DNA of 64,000 nucleotides from Leucobacter luti (GTDB lineage: Bacteria; Actinomycetota; Actinomycetes; Actinomycetales; Microbacteriaceae). Below the pieces are notes generated by a model, which made no database searches, had not been told where the DNA came from, and saw only the letters and a list, made by a program, of their open reading frames with translations. The position numbers and the translations under genes were made by a program. Positions 29,308 to 37,396 of the stretch are shown piece by piece. Positions within the stretch are counted from its first letter, which is position 1. The number at the start of each line of letters is the position of its first letter. The stretch spans positions 2,604,001 through 2,668,000 of the forward strand of contig NZ_CP080492.1 in NCBI RefSeq assembly GCF_019464495.1. Reading direction: 5' to 3'.

Positions 29308-29395
29308 TTCGAGCTCGTGCAGGAGATTCCAGCTCGTGCAGGGCGAAAAGGCTAGATGCGTCCTGCGCGAGCTCGAATTTCCTGCGTGAACTCGG
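29308..29395. repeat. 88-bp repeat element, copy 2
   Basis: Exact second copy of 29156-29243, starting 152 bp after it, with 64 bp of unique sequence between. The two are followed by a 550-bp groL-to-DUF559 gap with no other supported feature. Confidence 0.9.
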
Positions 29396-29621
29396 AATTC
29401 CTGGGCGAACTCCGCTGCGCTCGATCCTCCAACCGGAGTGCGATCCGCACTAGTTGCCTGTGGCTGCAACTCGCGACCCAGCCACAGCCCAAGCGGCCGG
29501 GCCCACGGCATGGTGCCTTTCGCCCGCGGCCAGTGGTCTTCGTCCACAGACCAGGAAGACCGCGAAGCGATCGCAGGTTTTCCACACTGTCACACCCTGC
29601 GCTCCTGGCAGCTTCCTGACG

Positions 29622-30461
29622 ATGCAGAGTGAAGGCATGCTCCTCTTCAGTACACTGCACTCCGTCGGCGGGATCATGCGGATGCGCGATGTGATCGATC
29701 GAGGGTGGAGCCGTCACGCCGTCGATCGCTACCGCCTGGCGGGTCGCTTGATCCGGCCACAGCGAGGATGGATCGCCCTTCCTGAGACGGATCCTGAACT
29801 CCTGTTCGCAGCAAGGCACGGCGTCATGCTCAGCTGTATGTCTCTCGTCGCACGGCACGGCCTGTGGGTACCGGAACCCCTGCGGCAGCTCCACATCGCG
29901 GCCCGCACACAGAAGTCTCGTATGCCAGAGGGCAGGCACGTCCGCCACTGGGGCACTCCAGTGGTACGCCGCGAACCGCACGCGCTCGTGGATCGCATCG
30001 AGAACGCGCTCGTATTCGCTGTGGACTGCCTCAGCGCGGAAGGCGCCCACGCTGTATGGGAGTCGGCACTCCGAAAGGGCGCAGTGAATCGAGCCACACT
30101 GGCGGAACTGCCTCTGCGTGACCGCGAGCGGGCTCTGCTCGACGAGTGCACGCAGTTTTCGGACTCGGGACTCGAGAGCTACGTGGCGCGTCGTCTCCGT
30201 GCACTGCGTCTGCGGGTGGTGGCGCAAGCGGTGATTCTCGGGCACCGAGTTGACTTCCTGATCAATGAGTGGCTCGTGCTCCAGATCGACGGCGGACACC
30301 ACGTTGGGCGCCAGCGTGATGAAGACAACTGGCTCGATGCCCAACTCCTGCTGAACGGCATCGTGACGATCAGAGTGAGCCAGCGTCAGGTGGACCACCA
30401 CTGGCCGAGAGTGCAGCAGCTCATCATGACTGCCGTCTCGCAAGGCCGCCCACGGCGCTGA
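29622..30461 (+). CDS. DUF559 / AbiEi-antitoxin-like protein with endonuclease-like C-terminus
   Basis: 279 residues if started at ATG 29622 (29637 is as likely; neither has a good ribosome-binding site). The N-terminus (VGGIMRMRDVIDRGWSRHAVDRYRLAGRLIRPQRGW) resembles the winged-helix AbiEi antitoxin domain; the C-terminus is a DUF559 PD-(D/E)XK-like fold with VDFLINEWLVLQIDGGHH. Such proteins are common and strain-variable in Actinobacteria. No toxin partner lies beside it. Repeat-rich DNA on both sides suggests a plastic site. Function is unknown. Confidence 0.7.
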   Translation: MQSEGMLLFSTLHSVGGIMRMRDVIDRGWSRHAVDRYRLAGRLIRPQRGWIALPETDPELLFAARHGVMLSCMSLVARHGLWVPEPLRQLHIAARTQKSRMPEGRHVRHWGTPVVRREPHALVDRIENALVFAVDCLSAEGAHAVWESALRKGAVNRATLAELPLRDRERALLDECTQFSDSGLESYVARRLRALRLRVVAQAVILGHRVDFLINEWLVLQIDGGHHVGRQRDEDNWLDAQLLLNGIVTIRVSQRQVDHHWPRVQQLIMTAVSQGRPRR

Positions 30462-30537
30462 GTGGCTCACGAAGCGGCGTGGAGATACCGAGCTTGCGCC
30501 GAGCACTTCTGCACGTTCGGCTCAAGCAGGAGAAACT

Positions 30538-30580
30538 GGGTCCTGCCTATCGAGTTGAGGCCGGGGAAATGGGCGCCTGC
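30538..30580. repeat. 43-bp direct repeat, copy 1
   Basis: Starts GGGTCCTGCCTATCGAGTTG and is identical to 30791-30833. It belongs to a 385-bp gene-free, duplication-rich gap between the DUF559 gene and the sensor kinase. Confidence 0.85.
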
Positions 30581-30581
30581 G

Positions 30582-30674
30582 CGTCGAGCTCACGCAGGAG
30601 ATTCGAGCTCGTGCAGGCTGGAAAGGTAGATTCCGTCCTGCGCGAGTAAGGATTTCCTGCGTGAGTTCGACGCC
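30582..30674. repeat. Third, diverged copy of the palindromic repeat element
   Basis: Outer arms of about 19 bp (from GCGTCGAGCTCACGCAGGA at 30581 to TCCTGCGTGAGTTCGACGC near 30655-30673) pair with one mismatch. The inner part repeats GAGCTCGTGCAGG and TCCTGCGCGAG of the 88-bp unit. Confidence 0.75.
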
Positions 30675-30699
30675 TACGGCTCGGCGCCCACTACTCGGA

Positions 30700-30778
30700 G
30701 CCTGCTGCGCGGAGCCCGCTACTCCCCGCTCGGGGCAGAGCCTGTCCTGGCCGAGCCAGCTCCGGACGAGCCAGCTCG
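30700..30778. repeat. ~78-bp duplication of the kinase 3' end, copy 1
   Basis: The first 48 bases are identical to 30828-30875, which covers the stop codon and last codons of the sensor kinase gene; the rest is similar. The offset is 128 bp. Confidence 0.8.
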
Positions 30779-30790
30779 CGCAGGAGGGCC

Positions 30791-30833
30791 GGGTCCTGCC
30801 TATCGAGTTGAGGCCGGGGAAATGGGCGCCTGC
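30791..30833. repeat. 43-bp direct repeat, copy 2
   Basis: Identical to 30538-30580. It sits between the two copies of the kinase-end duplication. Confidence 0.85.
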
Positions 30834-30846
30834 TGCGCGGAGCCCG

Positions 30847-32475
30847 CTACTCCCCGCTCGGGGCAGAGCCTGTCCCGGACGAGCCAGCTCCGGACGAGCC
30901 AGTTGCGCTAGAGCCAGTTGCGATAGAGCCGGCAGATGCCGAGCTGGGAGTGGCTGACCCTGTCGCGGGCTGTGTGGCGACCGGCGAGGTCGGTGTCGGG
31001 CCCGTGCTTGGGGCAGGGTGCGTCGCTGGGAGGTCGACGCGGAAAGTTGCGCCACCACCGGGCGTCTCATGCACGCTCACCGTGCCGCGGTGCGCCTGCA
31101 CGATCGACTGCACGATCGCGAGCCCGAGTCCCGATCCGCCGGTCTCCCGGTTGCGCGACGAGTCTGCTCGCCAGAAGCGGCCGAAGATCTTGTCTCGGAT
31201 CTGCTCGGGCACCCCCTCGCCGTGATCGACGATCTCGAACCGGCCAAACTCTGCTTCGCCCTCTGCCGGCTCTGGAGACGACACGACGATCTCAATGGGA
31301 CTGCCCTCGGGGGTGTGCCGCATGGCGTTGCCGATGAGGTTGGTGAGGAGCTGGCGCACCTTGTGCTCATCGCCGACCACGATCGGGTCCTTGGGATCTT
31401 CGACGACCGTGACTTCGCGGTCGGGCGCCTGTGCGCCGGCATCGAGTGCCGCGTCCCGCGCAAACTGGTTCAACGGGAGGGACGCGAGCTGCAGCGGGCG
31501 CCGCTCGTCGAGGCGGGCAAGGGCCAACAGATCTTCGACGAGTGAGGTCATGCGGATCGCTTCTTTCTCGATGCGTTCCATCGCCTGACCCACCTGCTCG
31601 CTCTCCTGCAGCGCGCCCATTCGATACAGCTCCGCATAGCCGCGGACAGACACGAGTGGCGTGCGCAGCTCGTGGCTCGCGTCACCAATGAAGCGCCGCA
31701 TGCGCTCGATGGTGTGGGCTTGTTCCTCAAGTGAGCCGTCGAGTCGATCGAGCATGACGTTGAGGGATTCGCCGAGGTGCCCGACCTCCGTGTGTGGGCT
31801 CGACACCATGATGCGCTTTGACGTGTCGCCGCGCGCGATCTCGAGCGCGGTCTGTTCGACCTCCGCGAGCGGCAGGAACGTCGTGGTCACAAGGAGCCGT
31901 GTCAGGGCAGCCCCGAGGAGGATCACCGCGATCCCGAACCCGGTAAAGATGATCACGTACTGCGCGACGATCTGGTTGATGCCTGCCGTCGAGGACGCGA
32001 TCAGGAGGATTGCCCCGTGTTCGCCAGGCACGAGCACGGGGATCGTGACGGCGCGCCAATCGACACGATCCGGGCTGGTCATCGTCAGGATCTGTCCGGG
32101 ATTCTTGGTGACGGACTCGAGCGTCATCGGCTCGCGCAGCTCGGGCACCCCTGATGGACGGAGCCCGAGGGTGTTGTCGTACTGCAGCGCACCGGCACTA
32201 TCAAACAGCGCCACGTAGAACTGCTGGTTCGCGAATCGGATGTCCTCCGAGCGCAGATCTGAGCGGTCAGCATCAACCGCGAGTGCTGCGGTCGGATCTT
32301 GCCGCAGCTGCATCAGCGTCGAAGTCTGGTTCGAGAGCAGCATAGGCTGCAGTACCGATAGGGTGCCGACGCCGGCCACGATGAGTCCCAGGAACAGGAT
32401 GAACACCGTGACGCCGGTGATCTTCGCGCGCAGTGAGATGTCGGCCCACCGCTCCGCGAAGCCGGGGCGCGACAC
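30847..32475 (-). CDS. Two-component sensor histidine kinase (TcrY/TrcS-like)
   Basis: 542 residues: TM1 (about 20-42), an extracellular domain, TM2 (about 170-192), HAMP, HisKA with phospho-His in IGDASHELRTP, then HATPase boxes NLIGNAMRHTP, DHGEGVP and GGSGLGLAI. After the kinase core comes a 55-residue Ser/Thr/Pro/Gly-rich tail with repeated GSS/GSA units, which is unusual and lies in the duplicated DNA. Its GTG start is one base after the TAG of the upstream regulator gene, so the pair is co-translated. The signal is unknown. Confidence 0.9.
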   Translation of the reverse strand: MSRPGFAERWADISLRAKITGVTVFILFLGLIVAGVGTLSVLQPMLLSNQTSTLMQLRQDPTAALAVDADRSDLRSEDIRFANQQFYVALFDSAGALQYDNTLGLRPSGVPELREPMTLESVTKNPGQILTMTSPDRVDWRAVTIPVLVPGEHGAILLIASSTAGINQIVAQYVIIFTGFGIAVILLGAALTRLLVTTTFLPLAEVEQTALEIARGDTSKRIMVSSPHTEVGHLGESLNVMLDRLDGSLEEQAHTIERMRRFIGDASHELRTPLVSVRGYAELYRMGALQESEQVGQAMERIEKEAIRMTSLVEDLLALARLDERRPLQLASLPLNQFARDAALDAGAQAPDREVTVVEDPKDPIVVGDEHKVRQLLTNLIGNAMRHTPEGSPIEIVVSSPEPAEGEAEFGRFEIVDHGEGVPEQIRDKIFGRFWRADSSRNRETGGSGLGLAIVQSIVQAHRGTVSVHETPGGGATFRVDLPATHPAPSTGPTPTSPVATQPATGSATPSSASAGSIATGSSATGSSGAGSSGTGSAPSGE

Positions 32476-32476
32476 G

Positions 32477-33178
32477 CTACTTGGTTTCGGTCTTGAGCAT
32501 GTACCCGAATCCGCGCTTGGTCTGGATCAGGGACTCTTCGGTCAGCGGATCGAGCTTGCGCCGCAGATATGAGATGTACGACTCAACGATGCCGGCGTCT
32601 CCGTTGAAGTCGTACTCCCACACATGATCGAGGATCTGTGCCTTGGAGAGCACGCGGTTCGCGTTCTGCATGAGGTAGCGCAGCAGCTTAAATTCAGTGG
32701 GAGAGAGCTCGACTGAGGCACCTTCAACGGTGACTTCGTGGGTGTCCTGATCCATCGTCACTGGGCCGACAGTGAGGACGGAGTCCTCGTCTTCCTGGAT
32801 GGTACGGCGGAGCACTGCTTTGATGCGGGCGATGATCTCATCGAGGCTGAACGGCTTGGTAACGTAGTCGTCGCCGCCGACCGTGAGGCCCTCGATCTTG
32901 TCCTCAGTGTCATCCTTCGCGGTGAGGAAGATGATCGGTGCGGTGTAGCCAGCGGAGCGCAGCCGCTTGGTCACGCTGAAGCCGTTCATGTCGGGCAGCA
33001 TGACGTCGAGCACGATCAGATCGGGCTCCTCCTCAAGCACTGCGGAGATGGTCTGCGCGCCGTTGGCTACCGCGCGCACACCGAAGCCTGCGAACCGCAA
33101 GCTCGTGCTGAGCAGCTCGCGGATGCTGGGCTCGTCGTCGACGATAAGAATCCGGGGTCCCTTTGGCTGAGTGTTCAT
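32477..33178 (-). CDS. OmpR-family response regulator (TcrX-like), partner of the kinase
   Basis: 233 residues from ATG 33178 (MNTQPKGPRILIVDDEP); a longer frame to 33307 is rejected since it adds no conserved sequence. Receiver: acidic DDE, phospho-Asp in IVLDVMLPD, Thr in FLTAKD, Lys in VTKPFS. The effector is a winged helix (about 135-230) with VESYISYLRRKLD. Organisation matches TcrXY/TrcRS-type systems. Confidence 0.93.
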   Translation of the reverse strand: MNTQPKGPRILIVDDEPSIRELLSTSLRFAGFGVRAVANGAQTISAVLEEEPDLIVLDVMLPDMNGFSVTKRLRSAGYTAPIIFLTAKDDTEDKIEGLTVGGDDYVTKPFSLDEIIARIKAVLRRTIQEDEDSVLTVGPVTMDQDTHEVTVEGASVELSPTEFKLLRYLMQNANRVLSKAQILDHVWEYDFNGDAGIVESYISYLRRKLDPLTEESLIQTKRGFGYMLKTETK

Positions 33179-33290
33179 GTACCCAGTCTCTGACCGTTTG
33201 CTATGAAGTCGCTGAAAGTGTGTCGGCGAGTTCGCCGACCGGCCACCGACCGGCGGCGGCCCGACCCGACAGCCGGGGACCTGGCGCATG

Positions 33291-33323
33291 GGGCCGGGGC
33301 AGCGCATTGCACGGCCCCGGCCC
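33291..33323 (-). terminator. GC-rich hairpin after the binding-protein gene
   Basis: A perfect 10-bp stem, GGGCCGGGGC (33291-33300) with GCCCCGGCCC (33314-33323), lies 26 bp beyond the stop of the minus-strand gene. It has no T tract. Confidence 0.5.
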
Positions 33324-33348
33324 AGTCGCGAGTGTCGGAGCTGCGGTA

Positions 33349-34455
33349 CTACGCCCCGGTGACCCAGGTGGCCCAGGCTTTCGCCATCGCGTCGTAGTTC
33401 TCAACCCAGAAATCGAAGTCCGGCACGTGCCCGGTTTCGAAGCGGGTGCTTGCGAGCCATTCGGCGAGCGTGTCATCGACCTGCGGATCAGCGTTGACGT
33501 TCACGGGCGACATTGAGTTCAGCTCGGTCATGCCGGCTTGCTGTTTCGCGCCGAGGAAGTAGTTGATGGCGGCGTGAGAGGCTTCCGGATCTTTCACCCC
33601 CTTCGGGATTGCGGTTGAGTCGATGGCGACGAGCCACTCATCCCATACTGGAGCGATCGGAGCCCCTGCTTCAGCGGCGCCGTAGCCGCGCCCTGACCAC
33701 ACGTAGCCCATCACGGCTTCGCCACTCTCGAGCTGCTGCTGCGCTTGCGCGCCGGTTGACCACGCAATCATGTCATCGCCCAGGCTGTCGTACTTCGCGA
33801 TGGCTTGATCGATGTGCTCAGGCTTGAGGTTGTCCATATCAACGCCGTCGGCGAGGAGCGGGAACTCCAGGTTCTGTGGGTCGACGTAGGTGGTTTGCGG
33901 TACCGTACGCTTGCCGGGGAATTTCTCGGTGTCGAAGAAGTCTGCGGCGCTCTTCGGCGGATTGTCTCCGAACGCTTCAGTGTTGTAGGCGATCACGAAG
34001 CCGTACATCACGTTCGGGATCATGCATTCGTCGGTGATAGTGCCCTCCGGGATTTCAGAGGTGTCGATTAACGAGCGGTCGATCTTCTCGTACAGGGTGC
34101 CGCAACCGCGGGCGCTGTCGACTTGAGAGGTATCAACGAGGTCCCAACTCACGTTGCCGCCGTCGACCATCGCTTTGAGTTTGCCAGAATCGAATGCGTC
34201 CATCTGCATCGTCGCGCCGGACTCCTTGGCGAAGGGCTGCCAGATCGCTTCGTCCTGCCCCTCTTGGAAAATGCCGCCAGGGCCGGCGTACGTGAGCGTC
34301 ACGCCGTCGAGCACGCCTGGCGCAACCTCACCGACTTTCGGGGTGCCGAAGTCGCGGTCGGCGGGCGGTGGCGCTTCCGCCCCGGAACATGCGGCGAGGA
34401 GGAGCGCGGCGGCGCCGGTCATGGCGATGGCCGAAAGCGTCCGGGAGAGTGTCAT
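33349..34455 (-). CDS. ABC-transporter substrate-binding lipoprotein, polyamine (PotD) type
   Basis: 368 residues from ATG 34455 (AAGG 8 nt upstream). Signal with lipobox LLLAAC, then a SBP_bac fold: DGVTLTYAGPGG near the start, SWDLVDTSQVD, VMYGFVIAYNTEAFG, MGYVWSGRGYGAAEAG. Closest in pattern to spermidine/putrescine-binding proteins. No permease or ATPase gene lies beside it, so it is an orphan that must use a transporter encoded elsewhere. The adjacent agmatinase and AruI-like genes suggest agmatine, arginine or polyamine as ligand (inference). Confidence 0.8.
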   Translation of the reverse strand: MTLSRTLSAIAMTGAAALLLAACSGAEAPPPADRDFGTPKVGEVAPGVLDGVTLTYAGPGGIFQEGQDEAIWQPFAKESGATMQMDAFDSGKLKAMVDGGNVSWDLVDTSQVDSARGCGTLYEKIDRSLIDTSEIPEGTITDECMIPNVMYGFVIAYNTEAFGDNPPKSAADFFDTEKFPGKRTVPQTTYVDPQNLEFPLLADGVDMDNLKPEHIDQAIAKYDSLGDDMIAWSTGAQAQQQLESGEAVMGYVWSGRGYGAAEAGAPIAPVWDEWLVAIDSTAIPKGVKDPEASHAAINYFLGAKQQAGMTELNSMSPVNVNADPQVDDTLAEWLASTRFETGHVPDFDFWVENYDAMAKAWATWVTGA

Positions 34456-34635
34456 CAGTACACCTTTCAGTGGGTGGTGCGAGGCCCGCGTCGTTGCGGA
34501 CACCGTGAATCTTGTTGGGCGGAGGGGCGGATGGACGGTTGGACGGTTGGACGGGCAGAGGGCTGCACGGGTGCGAGTAAGAACAAGTGCAAGCAGGAAT
34601 TGAGGAACGGGGAGAGGAGGGGGAGAGAACGGGGT

Positions 34636-35613
34636 TTAGCGGCCCCAGAGCGAGAGGAACTCGTACGCGATGTGCGCCGCAGCGAGCGAGGTGACATCCG
34701 CGTGGTCGTAGGCAGGCGCAACTTCGACGACGTCTGCGCCAACGAGGTTGAGCGGCGCCAGTCCGCGCAGCAGGTACAGGAGTTCGCGGCTGGCGAGCCC
34801 GCCGGGCTCAGGGGTGCCAGTGCCGGGAGCGAACGCCGGATCCAGCACATCAATGTCGACGGAAACGTAGACGGGGCGATCGCCGAGCCGAGTGAGGATC
34901 TGCTCGAGAATCCCCGGCAGTCCGGTGGTGGCGAACTCACTGGAGTGCACGGTTTGGAAGCCGACGGCTCGATCGTCCGAGAGATCGTGCGGGCCGTAGA
35001 GTGGGCCGCGAATTCCCACGTGCATGCAGCCTTCTGGGTCGAGGAGCCCCTCTTCGGCCGCTCTCCTGAACGGCGTGCCGTGGTGCATCGCAGCCCCGAA
35101 GTAGGGTCCGAACGTGTCGATGTGCGCATCGAAGTGCAGTACCGAGATTGGGCCGTGGTGCCGTGCGAGCGTTTTTAGGGCCGGATATGCGATCGTGTGG
35201 TCGCCCCCGAGAATGACGAGTTTGCCCGCACGCTCACGTGCCGCGGCGAGTCCGGTCAGCATCGCTTCAACCGCGCGGTCGACCCCGAACGGCGTCACGG
35301 CCAGGTTCCCGACGTCGGCCACTTGGTGTTTCGCGAAGGGGAACGAATCGAGTTCGACGTTGTATGGCCGGATCAGGTGGCTTGCGCCACGGATGCCCTC
35401 GGGGCCGAACCGTGCGCCCGGCCGAAATGTCACCCCTGAATCGAACGGGATCCCGATCACGCCAGCCTGAGCCTCGCCGACCTCGGCCAGGCTCGGAAGG
35501 CCGGCGAATGTGCCGGGCCCGGCAAACCGCGGGACACGGGAGAAGTCGACCTGTCCGGTCACAGCTTTGCCGTCGGGCGTGAGCCCGGTGGTGTACGGAA
35601 TTTCGAGACTCAT
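34636..35613 (-). CDS. Agmatinase/guanidinobutyrase-family ureohydrolase
   Basis: 325 residues from the ATG that overlaps the upstream stop (35610-35613). The two-manganese motifs are complete: GGDHT, SVLHFDAHIDTF, and SVDIDVLDPAFAPGTGTPEP. The family cuts urea from guanidino compounds. Agmatinase is the default name, but co-translation with an AruI-like 2-ketoarginine decarboxylase makes 4-guanidinobutanoate (giving GABA and urea) a serious alternative; sequence alone does not decide. A 180-bp gap with a TTGGACGG tandem separates it from the binding-protein gene. Confidence 0.88.
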   Translation of the reverse strand: MSLEIPYTTGLTPDGKAVTGQVDFSRVPRFAGPGTFAGLPSLAEVGEAQAGVIGIPFDSGVTFRPGARFGPEGIRGASHLIRPYNVELDSFPFAKHQVADVGNLAVTPFGVDRAVEAMLTGLAAARERAGKLVILGGDHTIAYPALKTLARHHGPISVLHFDAHIDTFGPYFGAAMHHGTPFRRAAEEGLLDPEGCMHVGIRGPLYGPHDLSDDRAVGFQTVHSSEFATTGLPGILEQILTRLGDRPVYVSVDIDVLDPAFAPGTGTPEPGGLASRELLYLLRGLAPLNLVGADVVEVAPAYDHADVTSLAAAHIAYEFLSLWGR

Positions 35614-37226
35614 GCGGAGGCCTCCTGTGTCAGTGAATCTGCTTCGACCCGGTGGTCGGCTGGTGCCTCCACCACGAGCACGGAGAGTCCGGGATGTGCG
35701 ATCGCGGTCTGGAGCGCCGCGGTGAGCTCGTGTGGTGTGGTGGGGCGTGCGACAGCTGCCCCGAAGCCTTCGGCAATTGCGGCGAGGTTGTGCGCGGTGG
35801 TGCGCACCCCTGCCGGGGCGATGTCGGTGCGGTCGAAGGACACCTCGATTTCCCGATAGCCGCCGTTGTCCCAGATCACATACGTCAGATTTGCGCCCAG
35901 GTCGTGGGCAGTCGCAAGCTCTGGCAGCGTGAACAGCGCGCTTCCATCGCCAGCCAACGCAATGACGGGCTGACCAGGAGCGGCAATCGCTGCGCCGATC
36001 GCCATCGGGAGGGCTGGTCCGAGCGTGCCGTACCCATACGGCGCGAGCCACCTGCCCGGTGTGTCGAGGGGGAGGAAATGATGTGACTGATAGGCCACTT
36101 GCGCAGAATCAGCCGTCAGAATCGCGTGCTCCGGCAGTGCAGCACTGATCGCGTCGATCCAGATAGTGTGCGGATCCGCCGCGCGAGCTGCGGCGAGTCC
36201 CTCACGCGCGATCGCTGCTCGGGCAGTGCCGGAATCGCGAGGTACAGCGGTCGTGGTCGCGAGCGCCGCCGCCGCGAACTCGGCGACGCGGAGCTGCAAC
36301 GTTGGAGTCGTCTGGTCGGGGTGCGTCACACTCGGGTCGATATCGATGCGCACAATGTTCGCCATCGTGGGTTCCGCTGAGCCTGTGAACAAGACCTCGA
36401 AGTCCGAGAGTTCAGTTCCGAGCGCGAGGATCAGATCAGCGTCGCTGATGAGTTCCTGCGTGCGCGGGAACGGCATGCTAATCCCCGTATTGAGCGGGTG
36501 CGCCTCCGGGAGCAGGCCTTTCGCATTTCCGGTCAGGATCACGGGTGCCGCGATCCGTTCGGCGAGGGCTTGCACGGCCGCCCCATCGTGTCGTGCGCCG
36601 CCGCCAGCGATGATCACTGGCCGGGTGGCCGTCGCCAGGGCGGTGAGGGCGGCGGTGATCGTGGCCTCAGCGTGTGGCGCGGGCTCTGATCGTGTTGTCT
36701 CCGGGCGGTGCAGCTCGCCGACTTCTTCTTCAAGCAGATCGCGAGGGATCCCGATGTAGACGGGTCGTGGCCGCTCGTGCTGCCAGCGCCTGAATGCCTC
36801 ATCGATGAGTGTGGCAACACGCTCGGCTGACGTTACGGTTTCGCTGAAGAGCGTGAACGGCCGCAGCACCTCTGCGAGGTCAGGGGTGTCATGCAATGTG
36901 CCGCGGTGCGCACCGAGCTGTTCGCGTGTGACGGCGGATCCGATCACGAGCATCGGAGTCGAGTCGTGCCAGGCCTGCGCGATCGGCGTCAACGCGTTGA
37001 GCACGCCGGGCCCGGTGATGAGATAGCAGACACCGGGCTTGCCGGAGACGCGCGTGTAGGCGTCGGCCATGAACCCCGCGCCTTGTTCGTGTCGGGGGAT
37101 CGTGACGTTGAGTCCGCTTCGGTCGATGTCGCGGAACAGCTCGAGTGTGTGGACTCCGGGAATCCCGAAGATGTGTTCTACGCCGTATTCGGTGAGCAGT
37201 GCGCTGATGGCCTGGCCGAGCCGCAT
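35610..37226 (-). CDS. ThDP-dependent decarboxylase, probable 5-guanidino-2-oxopentanoate decarboxylase (AruI-like)
   Basis: 538 residues from ATG 37226 (GAGGGG 9 nt upstream). Acetolactate-synthase fold: N-terminal PYR domain with the ThDP-activating Glu in IPRHEQGAGFMADAY, central domain, and C-terminal PP domain with the metal motif GDGSALFTLPEL...WDNGGY. Not a true acetolactate synthase by context: it is coupled to a ureohydrolase gene, as expected for the 2-ketoarginine route (arginine transaminase pathway). Substrate is inferred, not shown. Confidence 0.75.
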   Translation of the reverse strand: MRLGQAISALLTEYGVEHIFGIPGVHTLELFRDIDRSGLNVTIPRHEQGAGFMADAYTRVSGKPGVCYLITGPGVLNALTPIAQAWHDSTPMLVIGSAVTREQLGAHRGTLHDTPDLAEVLRPFTLFSETVTSAERVATLIDEAFRRWQHERPRPVYIGIPRDLLEEEVGELHRPETTRSEPAPHAEATITAALTALATATRPVIIAGGGARHDGAAVQALAERIAAPVILTGNAKGLLPEAHPLNTGISMPFPRTQELISDADLILALGTELSDFEVLFTGSAEPTMANIVRIDIDPSVTHPDQTTPTLQLRVAEFAAAALATTTAVPRDSGTARAAIAREGLAAARAADPHTIWIDAISAALPEHAILTADSAQVAYQSHHFLPLDTPGRWLAPYGYGTLGPALPMAIGAAIAAPGQPVIALAGDGSALFTLPELATAHDLGANLTYVIWDNGGYREIEVSFDRTDIAPAGVRTTAHNLAAIAEGFGAAVARPTTPHELTAALQTAIAHPGLSVLVVEAPADHRVEADSLTQEASA

Positions 37227-37283
37227 TGGGTGCATCCCCTCTGTGGACGCCGTCGTCCACAAGTAGTTTATTCAGGTAATACT

Positions 37284-37306
37284 CTGTGTGGGTATACTAA
37301 ACACAG
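37284..37306. promoter_or_regulatory. Inverted repeat CTGTGT-N11-ACACAG in the divergent promoter
   Basis: It lies between the aruI-like gene and the XRE-cupin regulator gene and contains GTATACT, a likely -10 (TATACT). A local regulator such as the adjacent XRE protein could bind here; this is inference from position. Confidence 0.45.
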
Positions 37307-37396
37307 GTCATGGCTTTCGTCAACGACCGCGGCAGGGCAAGATGGAGCAGTGGGGATCACCGATTGCGTCCCATGCCGCCACTGGGAGGGAACCCC

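Noticed and set aside
29156-30674. Insertion sequence
   Set aside because: Repeats have palindromic structure but there is no transposase frame, no matched terminal inverted repeats around a gene and no target-site duplication.
34123-35178. 351-codon plus-strand frame across the binding-protein and ureohydrolase genes
   Set aside because: It lies opposite two well-supported genes and has no recognisable domain.
35613-36051. N-terminal extension of the ureohydrolase frame to 36051
   Set aside because: The extra ~146 residues are Arg-rich out-of-frame translation of the decarboxylase gene; the ATGA overlap start at 35613 fits the family length.
35610-37226. Acetolactate synthase for branched-chain amino acids
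   Set aside because: The fold is shared, but coupling to a ureohydrolase, no regulatory subunit gene and no ilv neighbours favour an AruI-type decarboxylase.
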